Assembly (NCBI GenBank): GCA_023458555.1
Contig: JAEWYS010000005.1
Location: forward strand, 62,001-126,000
Source: Bacteroidota bacterium
GTDB taxonomy: Bacteria > Bacteroidota > Bacteroidia > Cytophagales > Cytophagaceae
Direction: 5' to 3'
DNA: 64,000 bases
Part shown: positions 46,601 through 54,931 of the stretch, in pieces
Layout: every line of letters begins with the position of its first letter
How positions within the stretch are numbered: position 1 is the first letter of the stretch
Made by a program: the position numbers and the translations under genes
The notes under the pieces: generated by a model
Database searches by the model: none
The model's input: the letters and a program-made list of their open reading frames with translations, nothing else
What the model was told of the DNA's origin: nothing

Positions 46601-47422
46601 AAATACAAATACAACATTCTTAAAGTCATTGAGAAACGCAATCAGGAAGAAGAAGCCATTGCGGAACTTATCGCTGACTTTGAGAAAAAGATTACAGCCC
46701 TTTTTGAGTTTATCAGGCAGGATGAAACAGGTCAGCGTTTAATTGCCAAAATCAATGATGATGGCTCTGCCTTTTCACAGGATGAAATCTATTCAGACTT
46801 CACAAAACTGTACCGCAAGTTCACCATTAAGAACAAAGACCTGGGCGATTTCTTCATTCGTGAAACGAAAGACATCCTTACTCAGCTTTGTGATGATTTT
46901 GAAAGAACCTTACGAGAAATTCAAAACCAAAAACCAATTACAGAGCAAGCAGAAGGCCACCTTTTTATTGATACCGAAAGCATCAAACAGGCAGAAGCTG
47001 TATTTCATGCTTACGCATCTTTTGCAGAGGCTTTAGGTTTCACTATTACGGATGAAGGAACATTTGAAAAAGGCTCCTGGATAAAGAAGGGCATTAAGAT
47101 GGTGCAAGACTTTTTCAAGAGGGAGGAAGTAAAGGAAATCTACCAAAAAGGAAAACGCAGTTTAGAATTAGCCCACATCGAAAAAGTCCAGGCTGAAATA
47201 GATGGACTTAAAGTAGGTGCAGCAGCACAGCTATTGGCAAGTGTAAAACACACAACCAATGCAGCTCTGAAATTAGGTTCTATTGTGCTGGTCAAAACCG
47301 TTGTAAATGGAGTGGAGCAGACCTTAATTTTTGCCCTGACCGACAAACAACGCCAGAACCTTGAAAAGAATGCTTTTCTACTTAATCAGCCATCTGAGTT
47401 ATTAAGATACTTAAATGGATAG
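43652..47422 (+). CDS. hsdR: Type I restriction endonuclease motor subunit HsdR
   Basis: 1256 residues. The N-terminal nuclease (about 140-170) has FRPDLSFFL and GYSELKSN, the D...E-x-K site. The SF2 motor follows: Walker A AGFGKS (about 398-403; Phe in place of the more usual Ser), DEIHRS as the DEAD-box motif, GFTATPSD as motif III, and a second RecA lobe with VVDKLQTGFDEPKLHTLF and INAIQTISRVNRI (motif VI). The C-terminal ~400 residues are helical and bind the methylase core. It cuts unmethylated DNA after ATP-driven translocation. Last gene of the operon; reading frame intact. Confidence 0.95.
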   Translation: MKELDLQDKYLINFLCERPDGLRFKEAKANTVSPQFFIIEDLKHFISETELNKSNYKKLLKKFPGEKDLLNAFTLFLDEKIKSSMNMAVFINTNKSVTFEGVKLHLFYPSGSEFEEDKLFEQNIFSVVQELPYSFKYEGKQHFSFRPDLSFFLNGIFLGYSELKSNWNNQTSMKNGRMKVVKDYLNAVQEYLTIADKNDLSQTIRKDFLKIFEKAIHITSTDIAETYVIRNISNHFDEIKNTVVNGSYDFEAYEKKVLKDFKPYPLKNREGSKTERFEEVFKALYDKKMIEKEILYYNFIERELIKKEGSKTKEYKHNDGRLISPRPKQKFGTDKILAKINEFLEHEDEPDYFIKKLEAELRAKGIGEGQIKELIAKRQKYQNNKTVYSLLMQYAAGFGKSNIIGWTALQLKDLRKEGAYVYDKVMLVVDRLQLRDQLDSKLHNMNIQKGMFIEATDKKSFITALSSDKRIVVVNLQKFTSVDNILDASVVKKLSKMRIAFLIDEIHRSNSGVQHEEMISVFDELQSSFDQSKDYQQQQTKKNLIVGFTATPSDHTLARFGEFNKYAESEKIWIPFDSYTMREAIEDGYILNPIKGIVPVSAKMYFEIPDNELEGFEGDLGYGFEEIPDDTDTGIDEYGKKYAIRKKKIYLNTQRIEAISKFIVERLVSSVYHNIRGSAKAMLAVSSIPAAIKYKGFIEKYFAEIVKEKKYERFEEAPIYIVYSDSQEHRSASGLNGGLSEEKVLQNFAIKKNGLIIVVDKLQTGFDEPKLHTLFLDKEIRGINAIQTISRVNRIAKYKNDCKIIDFSYKNVNVKNIKAAFEHFSNVVVSDFDPLGDEEKLADLYKELNTHSVFKTHFPKFREYHTTNPDVSVIVVLEDALDEYIRNQKDESKKLKEKVLGYFKILNLIEFVIDLDPKYSEKLLLDFWRKYNMLYNQINKQDEIIDDVEIYFDNRIGIVAPKEYNTKPVKSVVKDPGNNYGGQKYKYNILKVIEKRNQEEEAIAELIADFEKKITALFEFIRQDETGQRLIAKINDDGSAFSQDEIYSDFTKLYRKFTIKNKDLGDFFIRETKDILTQLCDDFERTLREIQNQKPITEQAEGHLFIDTESIKQAEAVFHAYASFAEALGFTITDEGTFEKGSWIKKGIKMVQDFFKREEVKEIYQKGKRSLELAHIEKVQAEIDGLKVGAAAQLLASVKHTTNAALKLGSIVLVKTVVNGVEQTLIFALTDKQRQNLEKNAFLLNQPSELLRYLNG

Positions 47423-47542
47423 TAGTATGGCGGAAATATATGGTATTAATAAGTCGTTTTATACCATTTTAAGATGATACCCGAAGTTCTGCCCTGCCAA
47501 TTGCTATTTATTGCAAAAAAAACGAGGATTGGTAACGAAACA

Positions 47543-47899
47543 TTATTTTTTTTGCTGAGCAATGACATCCTCTAAATGCTGAATCCTATCCTCCAGCAGC
47601 TTGATCGTTTTCTCATACAGCCCGATCTGCATCTCTGACATCGTGTTGATGATATAAGCCTGATTTGCCTGGTTGGAGGCGTAATTGTTAAAAACGACTT
47701 TTTCGTCAAAGGCAACAATGTCTTCCACCCGCATTTGCAGTACACCGGCTATTTGTTCCAGCCGGCTGTAGGGCAGGTCTATTTCATTGGTTTCAATCTT
47801 TGAATATCCTGGCTGCGACATACTGAGCCTGTCGGCCATATACTCCTGAGTAAAGTTTTTTAACTCTCTTATTTTCTTTATTTTATTTCCAATTGCCAT
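47543..47899 (-). CDS. XRE-family regulator with C-terminal coiled coil
   Basis: 118 residues. Helix-turn-helix at about 6-62 (IKKIRELKNFTQEYMADRLSMSQPGYSKIETNEIDL) and a coiled-coil tail (KTIKLLEDRIQHLEDVIAQQ) suitable for dimerisation. Convergent with hsdR (121 nt gap) and could regulate the island or act on its own; the target is unknown. Confidence 0.85.
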   Translation of the reverse strand: MAIGNKIKKIRELKNFTQEYMADRLSMSQPGYSKIETNEIDLPYSRLEQIAGVLQMRVEDIVAFDEKVVFNNYASNQANQAYIINTMSEMQIGLYEKTIKLLEDRIQHLEDVIAQQKK

Positions 47900-48044
47900 C
47901 GGGGATAAGCCTAAATTATGCTTAAAAGTAATATATTATAACTGAAAGTAATAATGATTTTACGATTTGAGGACGATTTTTGTCCTGTAAGTATAGGGAA
48001 GTGACAGAAAGGGAAATATGAGCTAAGAAGGCAGATTTTTCGGA

Positions 48045-48293
48045 TCAATCCGGAAAATCAAAAAGCTCTTTGCTGCGAATGTCCAGCGCCTCTGCGATGG
48101 CAAATACATTGCTCAGGCTGGTATTGATGATGCCCCGTTCTATTCGGCTCAGCTGGCTGTATTCGATATTGCAGAGGTCGGCCAGCGCTTGTATGGACAG
48201 GCCCTTTTGCCGGCGCAGCTGCCGGACATGCGCTCCGAAGACCTTGAGCTTGGTCTCATGTCTGATATAGCCTTTTTTTCTGTCCACCTTCAA
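48045..48293 (-). CDS. Small XRE-family regulator
   Basis: 82 residues, essentially one helix-turn-helix (GAHVRQLRRQKGLSIQALADLCNIEYSQLSRIERGIINTSLSNVFAIAEAL). A basic N-terminal extension of about 18 residues precedes it. It lies 145 nt upstream of the other XRE gene on the same strand, and its start faces the HELAH lipoprotein cluster about 300 nt away. It may control either neighbour. Confidence 0.85.
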   Translation of the reverse strand: MKVDRKKGYIRHETKLKVFGAHVRQLRRQKGLSIQALADLCNIEYSQLSRIERGIINTSLSNVFAIAEALDIRSKELFDFPD

Positions 48294-48557
48294 TTATGGA
48301 CAAAATGATGATATATTTATGAGGCAAATTTGCCATATTGTTATAATGTAGTTAGTTTTAAAGGATTAAAATAATGGATCTGTTATCTGAGAGCGTTGTA
48401 GCTTGACAGTTTTATGCTTTAATGACCGGATAGTTGCAAAGGGAAGCAGGGATGCATTCAGACAACATGATTGCTTCCGGTCCGGCAGTTTTCATTGAGA
48501 TGACAGAGGCTGACTGCGCTGACCGGCTGATGCAGTACCTTGATATATTTTATGTTA

Positions 48558-48565
48558 TAGTTTTG
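48558..48565 (+). promoter_or_regulatory. Candidate -7 element of the HELAH lipoprotein cluster
   Basis: TAGTTTTG is an exact TAnnTTTG match, 27 nt before the start codon at 48593. The -33 region is not a clear match. Confidence 0.45.
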
Positions 48566-48592
48566 AATTATTAATTTTTTTCTGTTAATCTT

Positions 48593-50551
48593 ATGAATAA
48601 CCGATTTTTTCAATGGCTTTCACCAGGGTGTCTTCTTGGGTGTCTGATGGCTTGCAATACAGCACAAAGACTTACCTCAGAGCTGCTATGTCATCAGAAA
48701 AACGCCAATGAACGCTATCTGTGCTTTAAGCCGTATGTTACGCAAAGATATGATCAATATAATATGCCAACTGGTGTGTTTCAAACCAGCTGGACGGAGT
48801 GTCCCCAGCTAACGGCCTGTGAAATTGAGAAGATGGTAGGAAACAAATGTTTTGTAAAGGTGGATGATCTGGACGAAACAACGATATTAAAAGGTCATAT
48901 CCGGTATTCGCAATCAACTGCCTTGCTGGATCTGGATAAGTTTTATGCTGAAAATAAGGTATATAAGGTGAAGGCCGAGGAGGTAATACTGGGCAATGGC
49001 TTAGATTATGAAGGAGACAGGGAGCTGCAACGGCAGTGGTTTGAAGCTGCCAGAAAAAAATCGCTGCTGGGCTATGATGATCTGACCCGTCCCTGTGTAC
49101 CCAAAGAGCAGATATTCAAAAACTCCGGAGATGAATGGTACGAAATAGCCCGCGACAGCAAATACGGCTGCGGTACGGAAAATCTCAGAACAGCAGGCGT
49201 ATGCACGGAATCGGAAGTATTTCAGGAGCTATGCGTTTCCGGTATGGAAGATTATAAATATCCTGTCGATTGTCTGAGCGGCTATGATGTCATCAATGGC
49301 TTGCCGGGGCGTGAAGTATACCTGAAAGCAAGAATTTGCAGCTACGATCCGGCCAAAGAATATACGCTTCAGCTTACCCATGAAAATATTTACACCGGCC
49401 AAAAAACAGATATCGGTGGCCCGATCAGGATCGGCTATAATACCAATTTTGCGCATATAAAGAAACGGGAGCCGGCCAGCCGGCCAACCTCTCCGACTAC
49501 TGCGGTCTTTACGATACAGGTCTTTGTCAGCCACCCCACGCATGTGCCGGGCGACAGCAAAACAGCGACCATCAAGGCCTTCCTGAAAGAAAAGGGAGCA
49601 AGTGCCAGTCTGGCAGTCGGGCATATTGAGGTGGCTGATTTCTATGAATACAACGGCACGAAGTATAAAAAAAGGGAGTTTAACATCTATGTGGCAAGCA
49701 ATCCGCAGGCAGCATCCTCGGATATAAGGACTTATTCGACCCATTATGGCAATTTTGAAAAATATTTTCAAAAAGCATATACCGATGAAGCGCATGTAGT
49801 GGGCAATTTCAGCACCATCAATCTGCCGGACTACCTCATTGATGCGGCCGGAAACGCGGTGCTGCTTGAGCATGACTTTAATTATACAACCGATACTACC
49901 GTTAAGTTTTTCCTGAGGTGGAATAACGCGGTGCACCAATGGAGAAGACGCTGTCTGCAATATTTCTACTATAGTAAAAACAACCAACTGGCGGAAAAGA
50001 ACCTTGGTAATTTGGTAAAGCAACCGGAAGTATGGCGTCCTTATGATAATACAGCCTTGCTTGCGATTGTCAAAACAACTAGCTTGTATAACTATGATAT
50101 AGACGCAAATAAGTTAACAAATATATCCTTCGATTTTTTGTTTGAACAAAAGTCAAAAACCTATTACCAGCTTAATATGGAATATTTTGTGCCGGGGCTA
50201 CAGGGGGAGGAAAACAGCTTTGTATTCGGTCTGACCAATGGTGACTTAGATCCTAAGCATTATATACCCATGTCCACCGTTTTTCTGGACCCCGTACATG
50301 CCAGATATGGAAGCACAGCGACACAGACGGCTATCAAGGTTGGGCTGCATGAGCTGGCACATGCCTGGAACTTCAGAGGACTGCTGGGACCGGCGAAGCA
50401 TCCTTGCGATAAGCATAACGGGTATGTATATGGGGAAGGAGCAAGACGCTGCATGTTTCAGTGTCCTCATGTTCCGGAAGCGCTATATGACATGTCTTTT
50501 TCCAAAGGTATAATACAACGATTGCTTAAAGTAATGGCTATAACTTTTTAA
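48593..50551 (+). CDS. Putative zinc-metalloprotease lipoprotein (HELAH motif), family not recognised
   Basis: 652 residues. Lipoprotein signal with LMAC (lipidated Cys21). A Cys-rich N-terminal region (residues 30-230) precedes mostly beta sequence. Near the C-terminus GLHELAHAWNFRG has an HExxH zinc-site motif (His586, Glu587, His590), followed by HPCDKHNG and CMFQC, which could supply a third ligand and a Met-turn-like element. The order loosely recalls metzincins, but the glycine and third His of the classic HExxHxxGxxH are not in place. Otherwise I recognise no family. Start chosen for the signal sequence and the -7 match upstream. Four nt separate it from the first of three related secreted genes, so they are probably one operon. 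Proteolytic activity is inference. Confidence 0.6.
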   Translation: MNNRFFQWLSPGCLLGCLMACNTAQRLTSELLCHQKNANERYLCFKPYVTQRYDQYNMPTGVFQTSWTECPQLTACEIEKMVGNKCFVKVDDLDETTILKGHIRYSQSTALLDLDKFYAENKVYKVKAEEVILGNGLDYEGDRELQRQWFEAARKKSLLGYDDLTRPCVPKEQIFKNSGDEWYEIARDSKYGCGTENLRTAGVCTESEVFQELCVSGMEDYKYPVDCLSGYDVINGLPGREVYLKARICSYDPAKEYTLQLTHENIYTGQKTDIGGPIRIGYNTNFAHIKKREPASRPTSPTTAVFTIQVFVSHPTHVPGDSKTATIKAFLKEKGASASLAVGHIEVADFYEYNGTKYKKREFNIYVASNPQAASSDIRTYSTHYGNFEKYFQKAYTDEAHVVGNFSTINLPDYLIDAAGNAVLLEHDFNYTTDTTVKFFLRWNNAVHQWRRRCLQYFYYSKNNQLAEKNLGNLVKQPEVWRPYDNTALLAIVKTTSLYNYDIDANKLTNISFDFLFEQKSKTYYQLNMEYFVPGLQGEENSFVFGLTNGDLDPKHYIPMSTVFLDPVHARYGSTATQTAIKVGLHELAHAWNFRGLLGPAKHPCDKHNGYVYGEGARRCMFQCPHVPEALYDMSFSKGIIQRLLKVMAITF

Positions 50552-50555
50552 TGCT

Positions 50556-51611
50556 ATGAACACACTATATTACCACTTAGTAACCTTAGCGCTTATCGGC
50601 CTATCCCTGGCGGGTAGCGCGCAGCAAGCCATACAGATAGATTTGTCAGGCAAGAAGCAGTTTGAGCTGGGCGAGCCCATCATCCTGTATGCTCAGATTC
50701 GTAACAATACGGACTCTGTGATCGGGTTGAGTTGGGAAGGGACCTTTTTTTCACTTCATTCCGTCACTCATTCACTTCCAGCCGACTCACTATTACATAA
50801 TCCACTAACAGGGGAGTTTAAACGGGAAGTGTATTCGCATACGATCACCCCAAAGATTGACGGAGTCTTTGAGGTGCGCAACCGTACCTGTCCGGCCAAC
50901 AGCAACCTGGCGCTGATGATCGAGCCGGGCAGGACGCTGTATTATCCTATGCTGATAAGCGAATGCATGGGGATTAACAATGATGGCTGCATGGGCAGGT
51001 ATCGCCATCTGCTGCCCCGGGGCAGGTATCATTTTCAGGGAGATTTTTCTTTTTGTCATGGCCAACTGTTCAGAGGACGCTATGAGTTTGAGATCATCGG
51101 AACTTCTCCGGGATTTCAGGATCGCTTGGAGGAGTACGCACCGCTGCTGGATACCTTTCTGGTTCATCATTATTTTACATTTGATAAGGATAAAGCGTAT
51201 GATGTGGCCGTCAGCGATCCCTTGTATGAATATCTCCTGAAAAATGCGGATAGCAGGATTGTCTCCAAGGCGCTTATACAGTTTGCAAGTTTTTGTGGCC
51301 GTAATGAATGGACACTGTTGTGGTACCTTCGAATATTGGAGAAGGCAGATGATCAGCTGCTCTATTACCTGATCAACGAGTTTGTAGGCAAAGATTTTTT
51401 TCTCTACAAGGACAAGGCTGAGGTACTGAGGATCTACGACCGGCTGCTCCAAAGCCTCAAAAAGCGGGATCGTGTTTTTTCGGAATACCTGCTGGAGCGC
51501 CTGTGGGCCAGGCTGCACTATGCTGAAAATGAACGATACCGCCAGAAGCCGTTTTCCATACAGGAAGCGGATCTGGAAGGGTTGAAAATATATTCGGCAA
51601 AGAAGAAATAG
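50556..51611 (+). CDS. Secreted protein of unknown function, paralogue A
   Basis: 351 residues. Signal peptide to about residue 22 (LAGSAQ). N-terminal beta domain with FELGEPIILYAQIRNNTDSV, a pattern like the Ig-like or BsuPI-type inhibitor domains (x-GEP-x...N-x-TDS). A middle part has ALMIEPGRTLYYPMLISEC and YRHLLPRGRYHF. The helical C-terminal half includes SKALIQFASFCGRNEW and YDRLLQSLKKRDRVFSEYLL. It is closely similar along its whole length to the next gene. No catalytic motif is evident. It starts 4 nt after the HELAH lipoprotein gene. Confidence 0.65.
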   Translation: MNTLYYHLVTLALIGLSLAGSAQQAIQIDLSGKKQFELGEPIILYAQIRNNTDSVIGLSWEGTFFSLHSVTHSLPADSLLHNPLTGEFKREVYSHTITPKIDGVFEVRNRTCPANSNLALMIEPGRTLYYPMLISECMGINNDGCMGRYRHLLPRGRYHFQGDFSFCHGQLFRGRYEFEIIGTSPGFQDRLEEYAPLLDTFLVHHYFTFDKDKAYDVAVSDPLYEYLLKNADSRIVSKALIQFASFCGRNEWTLLWYLRILEKADDQLLYYLINEFVGKDFFLYKDKAEVLRIYDRLLQSLKKRDRVFSEYLLERLWARLHYAENERYRQKPFSIQEADLEGLKIYSAKKK

Positions 51612-51664
51612 CCCCGGTATATACGGGAGAGTCGGAAGAATTATTTGTAAGCCTGATCATCAGT

Positions 51665-52723
51665 ATGAACATTTTTAGTCATTTGTTATGGAGTAGTTTC
51701 TGTATGGCCCTTTCGCTGGCCGTGGCAGCGCAGGAGCCTGTGCAGATACAGCTTAGCGGAAAAAAGGAATTTGAGCAGGGAGAACCGCTGTTTATTCATT
51801 TCAGCATATACAACAATACGGACTCTGTGATCGGCCTGTGCCGTAGGCCCTATCTTAAGGTCTATTCGCTCACCTATCTGCTGCCCGGTGATTTATTGAG
51901 ACATGATGAGATTACAGGCGAGATCATTCCGGACGGAGGTATCTGGTGTGATTATATACCGCCCAAGTATGAAGTATACAAGCGGGGACCCAAAGGGTGT
52001 CCCGCCGGCGACCATACGGCGCTGATGATCGAGCCGGGCAAGACGCTGCACTATTCCATGCTGATCAATGAATGTACAGATATTGAAAACTATTTTGGCA
52101 GGGGCCAATACAGGCATCTGCTGCCCAGGGGAGACTATCAGTTTGATGCGGAGCTTGTTTTTACCAACGGGCTGGCATATGCCGGTTTCCATGACTTCGG
52201 GATTGCCGGACCCTCACCGGCTTTGCGTGACAAGCTAAGGGACTTCGGCGCATTGTTTGAAGCCTATTATTGGTCAGACGGGAAAGCGGTGGATCTCAGC
52301 AAAAAATACGATCCGGCCCTCAGCAACCCGCTGTTTGACTACGTTCTGAACAGCGATGATAGTCTCATGGCATCCAAAGCCCTGATACAGCTCTCGGATC
52401 ATTGCGGACGTAATGAATGGCTGCTGTTCTGGTATTTCAGCCTGCTGAAAAAGGCGGATGAAAAGACACTCTGGTATCTGCTCAACGAGATAGTCGACAA
52501 AGAATATTTTCCATACAAGGATAAAACGGACATGTTGAGGATGTACGACCGGCTGCTTCGGGAGCTGAAAAGCCACAGACGTGTGTACTCCGTCTATCTG
52601 CTGGAGCGTTTGCAGGCCAGGCTGCGCTATACAGACGGCAACAGACTGCGCTGGGACCGGGAGCCGCTTCCTCTGGAAGAAGCAGATCTGAAAAAGCTCA
52701 GAATCTATTCAAAGAAGAAATAA
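51665..52723 (+). CDS. Secreted protein of unknown function, paralogue B
   Basis: 352 residues, same layout as paralogue A: signal peptide to about residue 22 (AVAAQ), FEQGEPLFIHFSIYNNTDSV, ALMIEPGKTLHYSMLINEC, YRHLLPRGDYQF, SKALIQLSDHCGRNEW and YDRLLRELKSHRRVYSVYLL. The two differ throughout, so the duplication is not recent. 53 nt separate it from paralogue A and 8 nt from the truncated third copy. Confidence 0.65.
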   Translation: MNIFSHLLWSSFCMALSLAVAAQEPVQIQLSGKKEFEQGEPLFIHFSIYNNTDSVIGLCRRPYLKVYSLTYLLPGDLLRHDEITGEIIPDGGIWCDYIPPKYEVYKRGPKGCPAGDHTALMIEPGKTLHYSMLINECTDIENYFGRGQYRHLLPRGDYQFDAELVFTNGLAYAGFHDFGIAGPSPALRDKLRDFGALFEAYYWSDGKAVDLSKKYDPALSNPLFDYVLNSDDSLMASKALIQLSDHCGRNEWLLFWYFSLLKKADEKTLWYLLNEIVDKEYFPYKDKTDMLRMYDRLLRELKSHRRVYSVYLLERLQARLRYTDGNRLRWDREPLPLEEADLKKLRIYSKKK

Positions 52724-52731
52724 TATACGCT

Positions 52732-53064
52732 ATGAATACGCGATCGTCTTTTTTAGCCAGTATACTGCTGGTCGTGCTGTGTTCGTCCGGTGTTTTGTCC
52801 AGGGACAGGTATTACGATATACATATTGATATTCCTGTAGACAAGAAGAAGATACCCCAGGGAGAGCCGGTGATCATCCCCCTGAGAATCATGAGCACGA
52901 CAGGAGAGCTGTTGGGCTTGTGCAATATGTCAACCTATTCGGTCTTTTCAGAAACACACTCCAGAGGAGGAGATTCCCTCTGGCATGACCCGGAAACCGG
53001 AACGTTTCTGAGAAACAACCGCTGCTATCCGCCCTACAGGCGGGAAGCTGACACCTCGATATGA
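52732..53064 (+). pseudogene. Truncated third paralogue of the secreted protein pair
   Basis: 110 codons. Signal-like N-terminus, then QGEPVIIPLRI, LLGLCNMSTYSVF and SLWHDPETGTF, which match the first ~100 residues of paralogues A and B. The frame stops at 53064, before the MIEPG motif and the entire helical half. No continuation of the family is visible in any frame downstream, so this looks like a 3'-deleted copy. A short expressed protein made of the N-terminal domain only is still possible. Confidence 0.55.
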
Positions 53065-53292
53065 AATTAAAAATTGGAAGGAACGAAGTTTTACCAATTT
53101 GTACATTGGCTCATTCAATCAAATTGAACTATATGAATAGTATCTTTTGAGCCTGAATTCGTCATTTTTATAATAGATAACAACTCTTTGATTGTCTATT
53201 AACTGTACTCTTGATGCACTTTTTTCATATGCCTATTATTTTTGGTTTACATAGACATGACGGGCTTTGATATGTTCGTACTATTGAAGATG

Positions 53293-53345
53293 AAAAAAAA
53301 CTCAGCCATTGGATATGTATGCTATACCTAATGAGTGGCTGAGTT
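53293..53345 (-). terminator. Hairpin with minus-strand T-run
   Basis: AACTCAGCCA (53299-53308) and TGGCTGAGTT (53336-53345), 27-nt loop, followed on the minus strand by about eight T. It lies downstream of the stronger rlmD-proximal terminator and may be a back-up. Confidence 0.55.
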
Positions 53346-53396
53346 ATGGCTGTATACTTTCGTGAAATTAGTGTGAACGACTTGGAAGAGAGTGAA

Positions 53397-53420
53397 ATAA
53401 AAAAGCTCGTTTTCACGAGC
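53397..53420 (-). terminator. Rho-independent terminator of rlmD
   Basis: GCTCGT (53405-53410), 4-nt loop, ACGAGC (53415-53420), followed on the minus strand by a T-run. It lies 41 nt past the rlmD stop codon. Confidence 0.75.
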
Positions 53421-53461
53421 CTTTACGGTTTTTTAAATACAATAAGAGGTGATTTTTATAC

Positions 53462-54865
53462 TTATTTCTCACGCCTCTCAAGCCTGACCACGTTCTCCAC
53501 ATGGTGGGTCTGTGGAAACATATCAATCGGCTGAACTGCAGTAACTTTGTAAACCTCATCCATTAGTGCAAGGTCCCTTGCCTGGGTGGCAGGATTGCAG
53601 CTGACATATACAATTGTTTGGGGAGCAAGCCGCAGAATGGCATTGACAACATCTTCATGCATGCCGGCACGTGGCGGGTCCGTAATAATTACATCCGGAT
53701 GTCCGTGTTTATCGGCAAATTCGTCAGTCAATACATCTTTCATATCTCCGGCATAAAAGACAGTATTGTTTAGTCCGTTGATGGCAGAATTTATCCGGGC
53801 ATCTTCTACAGCCATTTCTACATATTCTATCCCTACGACTTTTCTGGCTTGTGAAGCAACAAAATTGGCAATGGTACCTGTGCCCGTATATAAATCATAG
53901 ACTATTTCATCACCATGCAGACAGGCAAAATTTCTTGTAATTTTATACAGCTCGTATGCCTGTTTTGAATTAGTTTGGTAAAATGACTTAGGACCTATCC
54001 TGAACCGGAGGCCCTCCATTTCTTCCTCTATATAGGATTGACCTCTGTATGTTATCACCTCCAGATCATGGAAAGTCTCATTTTTCTTCGGATTGTGGAT
54101 ATATAGTAAGGAGGTTATCTGAGGAAACGAGGTAGCCAGATGATTCATTACCAGCTCGAGCCATTCGGGATGGTTTTCGAAAACCTGTACGATCACCATG
54201 GTTTCTCCGGTAGAAGTGGTTCGCACAATCAGATTACGAAGAAAACCGGTTTGTGCTACCAGATCAAAAAAAGTAATCCCGGCCTTTTTGGCAAAGTCTC
54301 TTATTGATAAACGGATCTCATTGGATAAGTCGTTTTGCAGGAAACAATGCTCAATATCAATGATTTTGTCAAAGCGTCCCGGTATATGAAACCCAAGAGC
54401 TCTTCTGTCGATCATGTCCGAAGCCTGGATCTCTTCACTGGTAAGCCAGCGTTTGTTCGAGAAGGTAAATTCAAGCTTATTTCTGTAGTATTGTGTCCCG
54501 GATGAGGGAAGAATCGGCGATATATCCGGCAGCTCAAGTTTGCCAATGCGTTCAAGATTGTCTTTTACCTGCTTTTGCTTGTAATAAAGCTGGTGAGGGT
54601 ATGCCAGATGCTGCCATTTGCATCCACCGCACGTACCAAAGTGTTCACAGAACGGATCGGTTCTTTTATCAGAATACTGATGAAAAAAAACTGGTGTGGC
54701 TTCTGCAAAATTTTTCTTACTTTTGATTACTCTGACGTCAACAATATCACCGGGAACTACGTTGTCAACGAATATTACTTTTTCCTGATATCGTGCTACG
54801 GATTTGCCTTCGGCTGCAACATCCGTTATCAGAAGCTGTTCAATGGTCTGATTTTTTCTGCTCAT
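53462..54865 (-). CDS. rlmD: 23S rRNA (uracil-5-)-methyltransferase, RlmD/RumA type
   Basis: 467 residues. N-terminal TRAM domain (about 8-62), an iron-sulfur Cys cluster CEHFGTCGGCKWQ plus a further Cys downstream, and a C-terminal SAM methyltransferase with YDLYTGTGTIANFVA, TDPPRAGMHEDV and the catalytic Cys in VYVSCNPATQARDL. It methylates a uridine C5 in 23S rRNA (U1939 in E. coli); some Bacteroidota relatives act on other positions, so the exact target is an inference. Divergent from the next gene. Confidence 0.93.
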   Translation of the reverse strand: MSRKNQTIEQLLITDVAAEGKSVARYQEKVIFVDNVVPGDIVDVRVIKSKKNFAEATPVFFHQYSDKRTDPFCEHFGTCGGCKWQHLAYPHQLYYKQKQVKDNLERIGKLELPDISPILPSSGTQYYRNKLEFTFSNKRWLTSEEIQASDMIDRRALGFHIPGRFDKIIDIEHCFLQNDLSNEIRLSIRDFAKKAGITFFDLVAQTGFLRNLIVRTTSTGETMVIVQVFENHPEWLELVMNHLATSFPQITSLLYIHNPKKNETFHDLEVITYRGQSYIEEEMEGLRFRIGPKSFYQTNSKQAYELYKITRNFACLHGDEIVYDLYTGTGTIANFVASQARKVVGIEYVEMAVEDARINSAINGLNNTVFYAGDMKDVLTDEFADKHGHPDVIITDPPRAGMHEDVVNAILRLAPQTIVYVSCNPATQARDLALMDEVYKVTAVQPIDMFPQTHHVENVVRLERREK

Positions 54866-54931
54866 GGGACATCAAAAATAATAAAATGCTATGAAACGGC
54901 GTTAAATGAAAGTTATTTTATAAAATAAGGC

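Larger units (their letters stand above)
53065..53461. other. Intergenic stretch with two minus-strand terminators
   Basis: 397 nt between the truncated paralogue and the rlmD stop. No credible gene. Two hairpins with minus-strand T-runs lie here (53293-53345 and 53397-53420). Confidence 0.5.

Noticed and set aside
49229..50023. 264-codon minus-strand frame inside the HELAH lipoprotein gene
   Set aside because: The plus-strand product has a lipobox and metal-site motif and the operon spacing fits; the antisense frame has no family character.
50805..51518. 237-codon minus-strand frame inside paralogue A
   Set aside because: Shadow of the plus-strand paralogue, whose sequence is conserved in its neighbour while the antisense frame is not.
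53060..53140. Frameshifted continuation of the third paralogue in another frame
   Set aside because: The alternative frame (ending about 53135) shows no match to the MIEPG or helical parts of the family.
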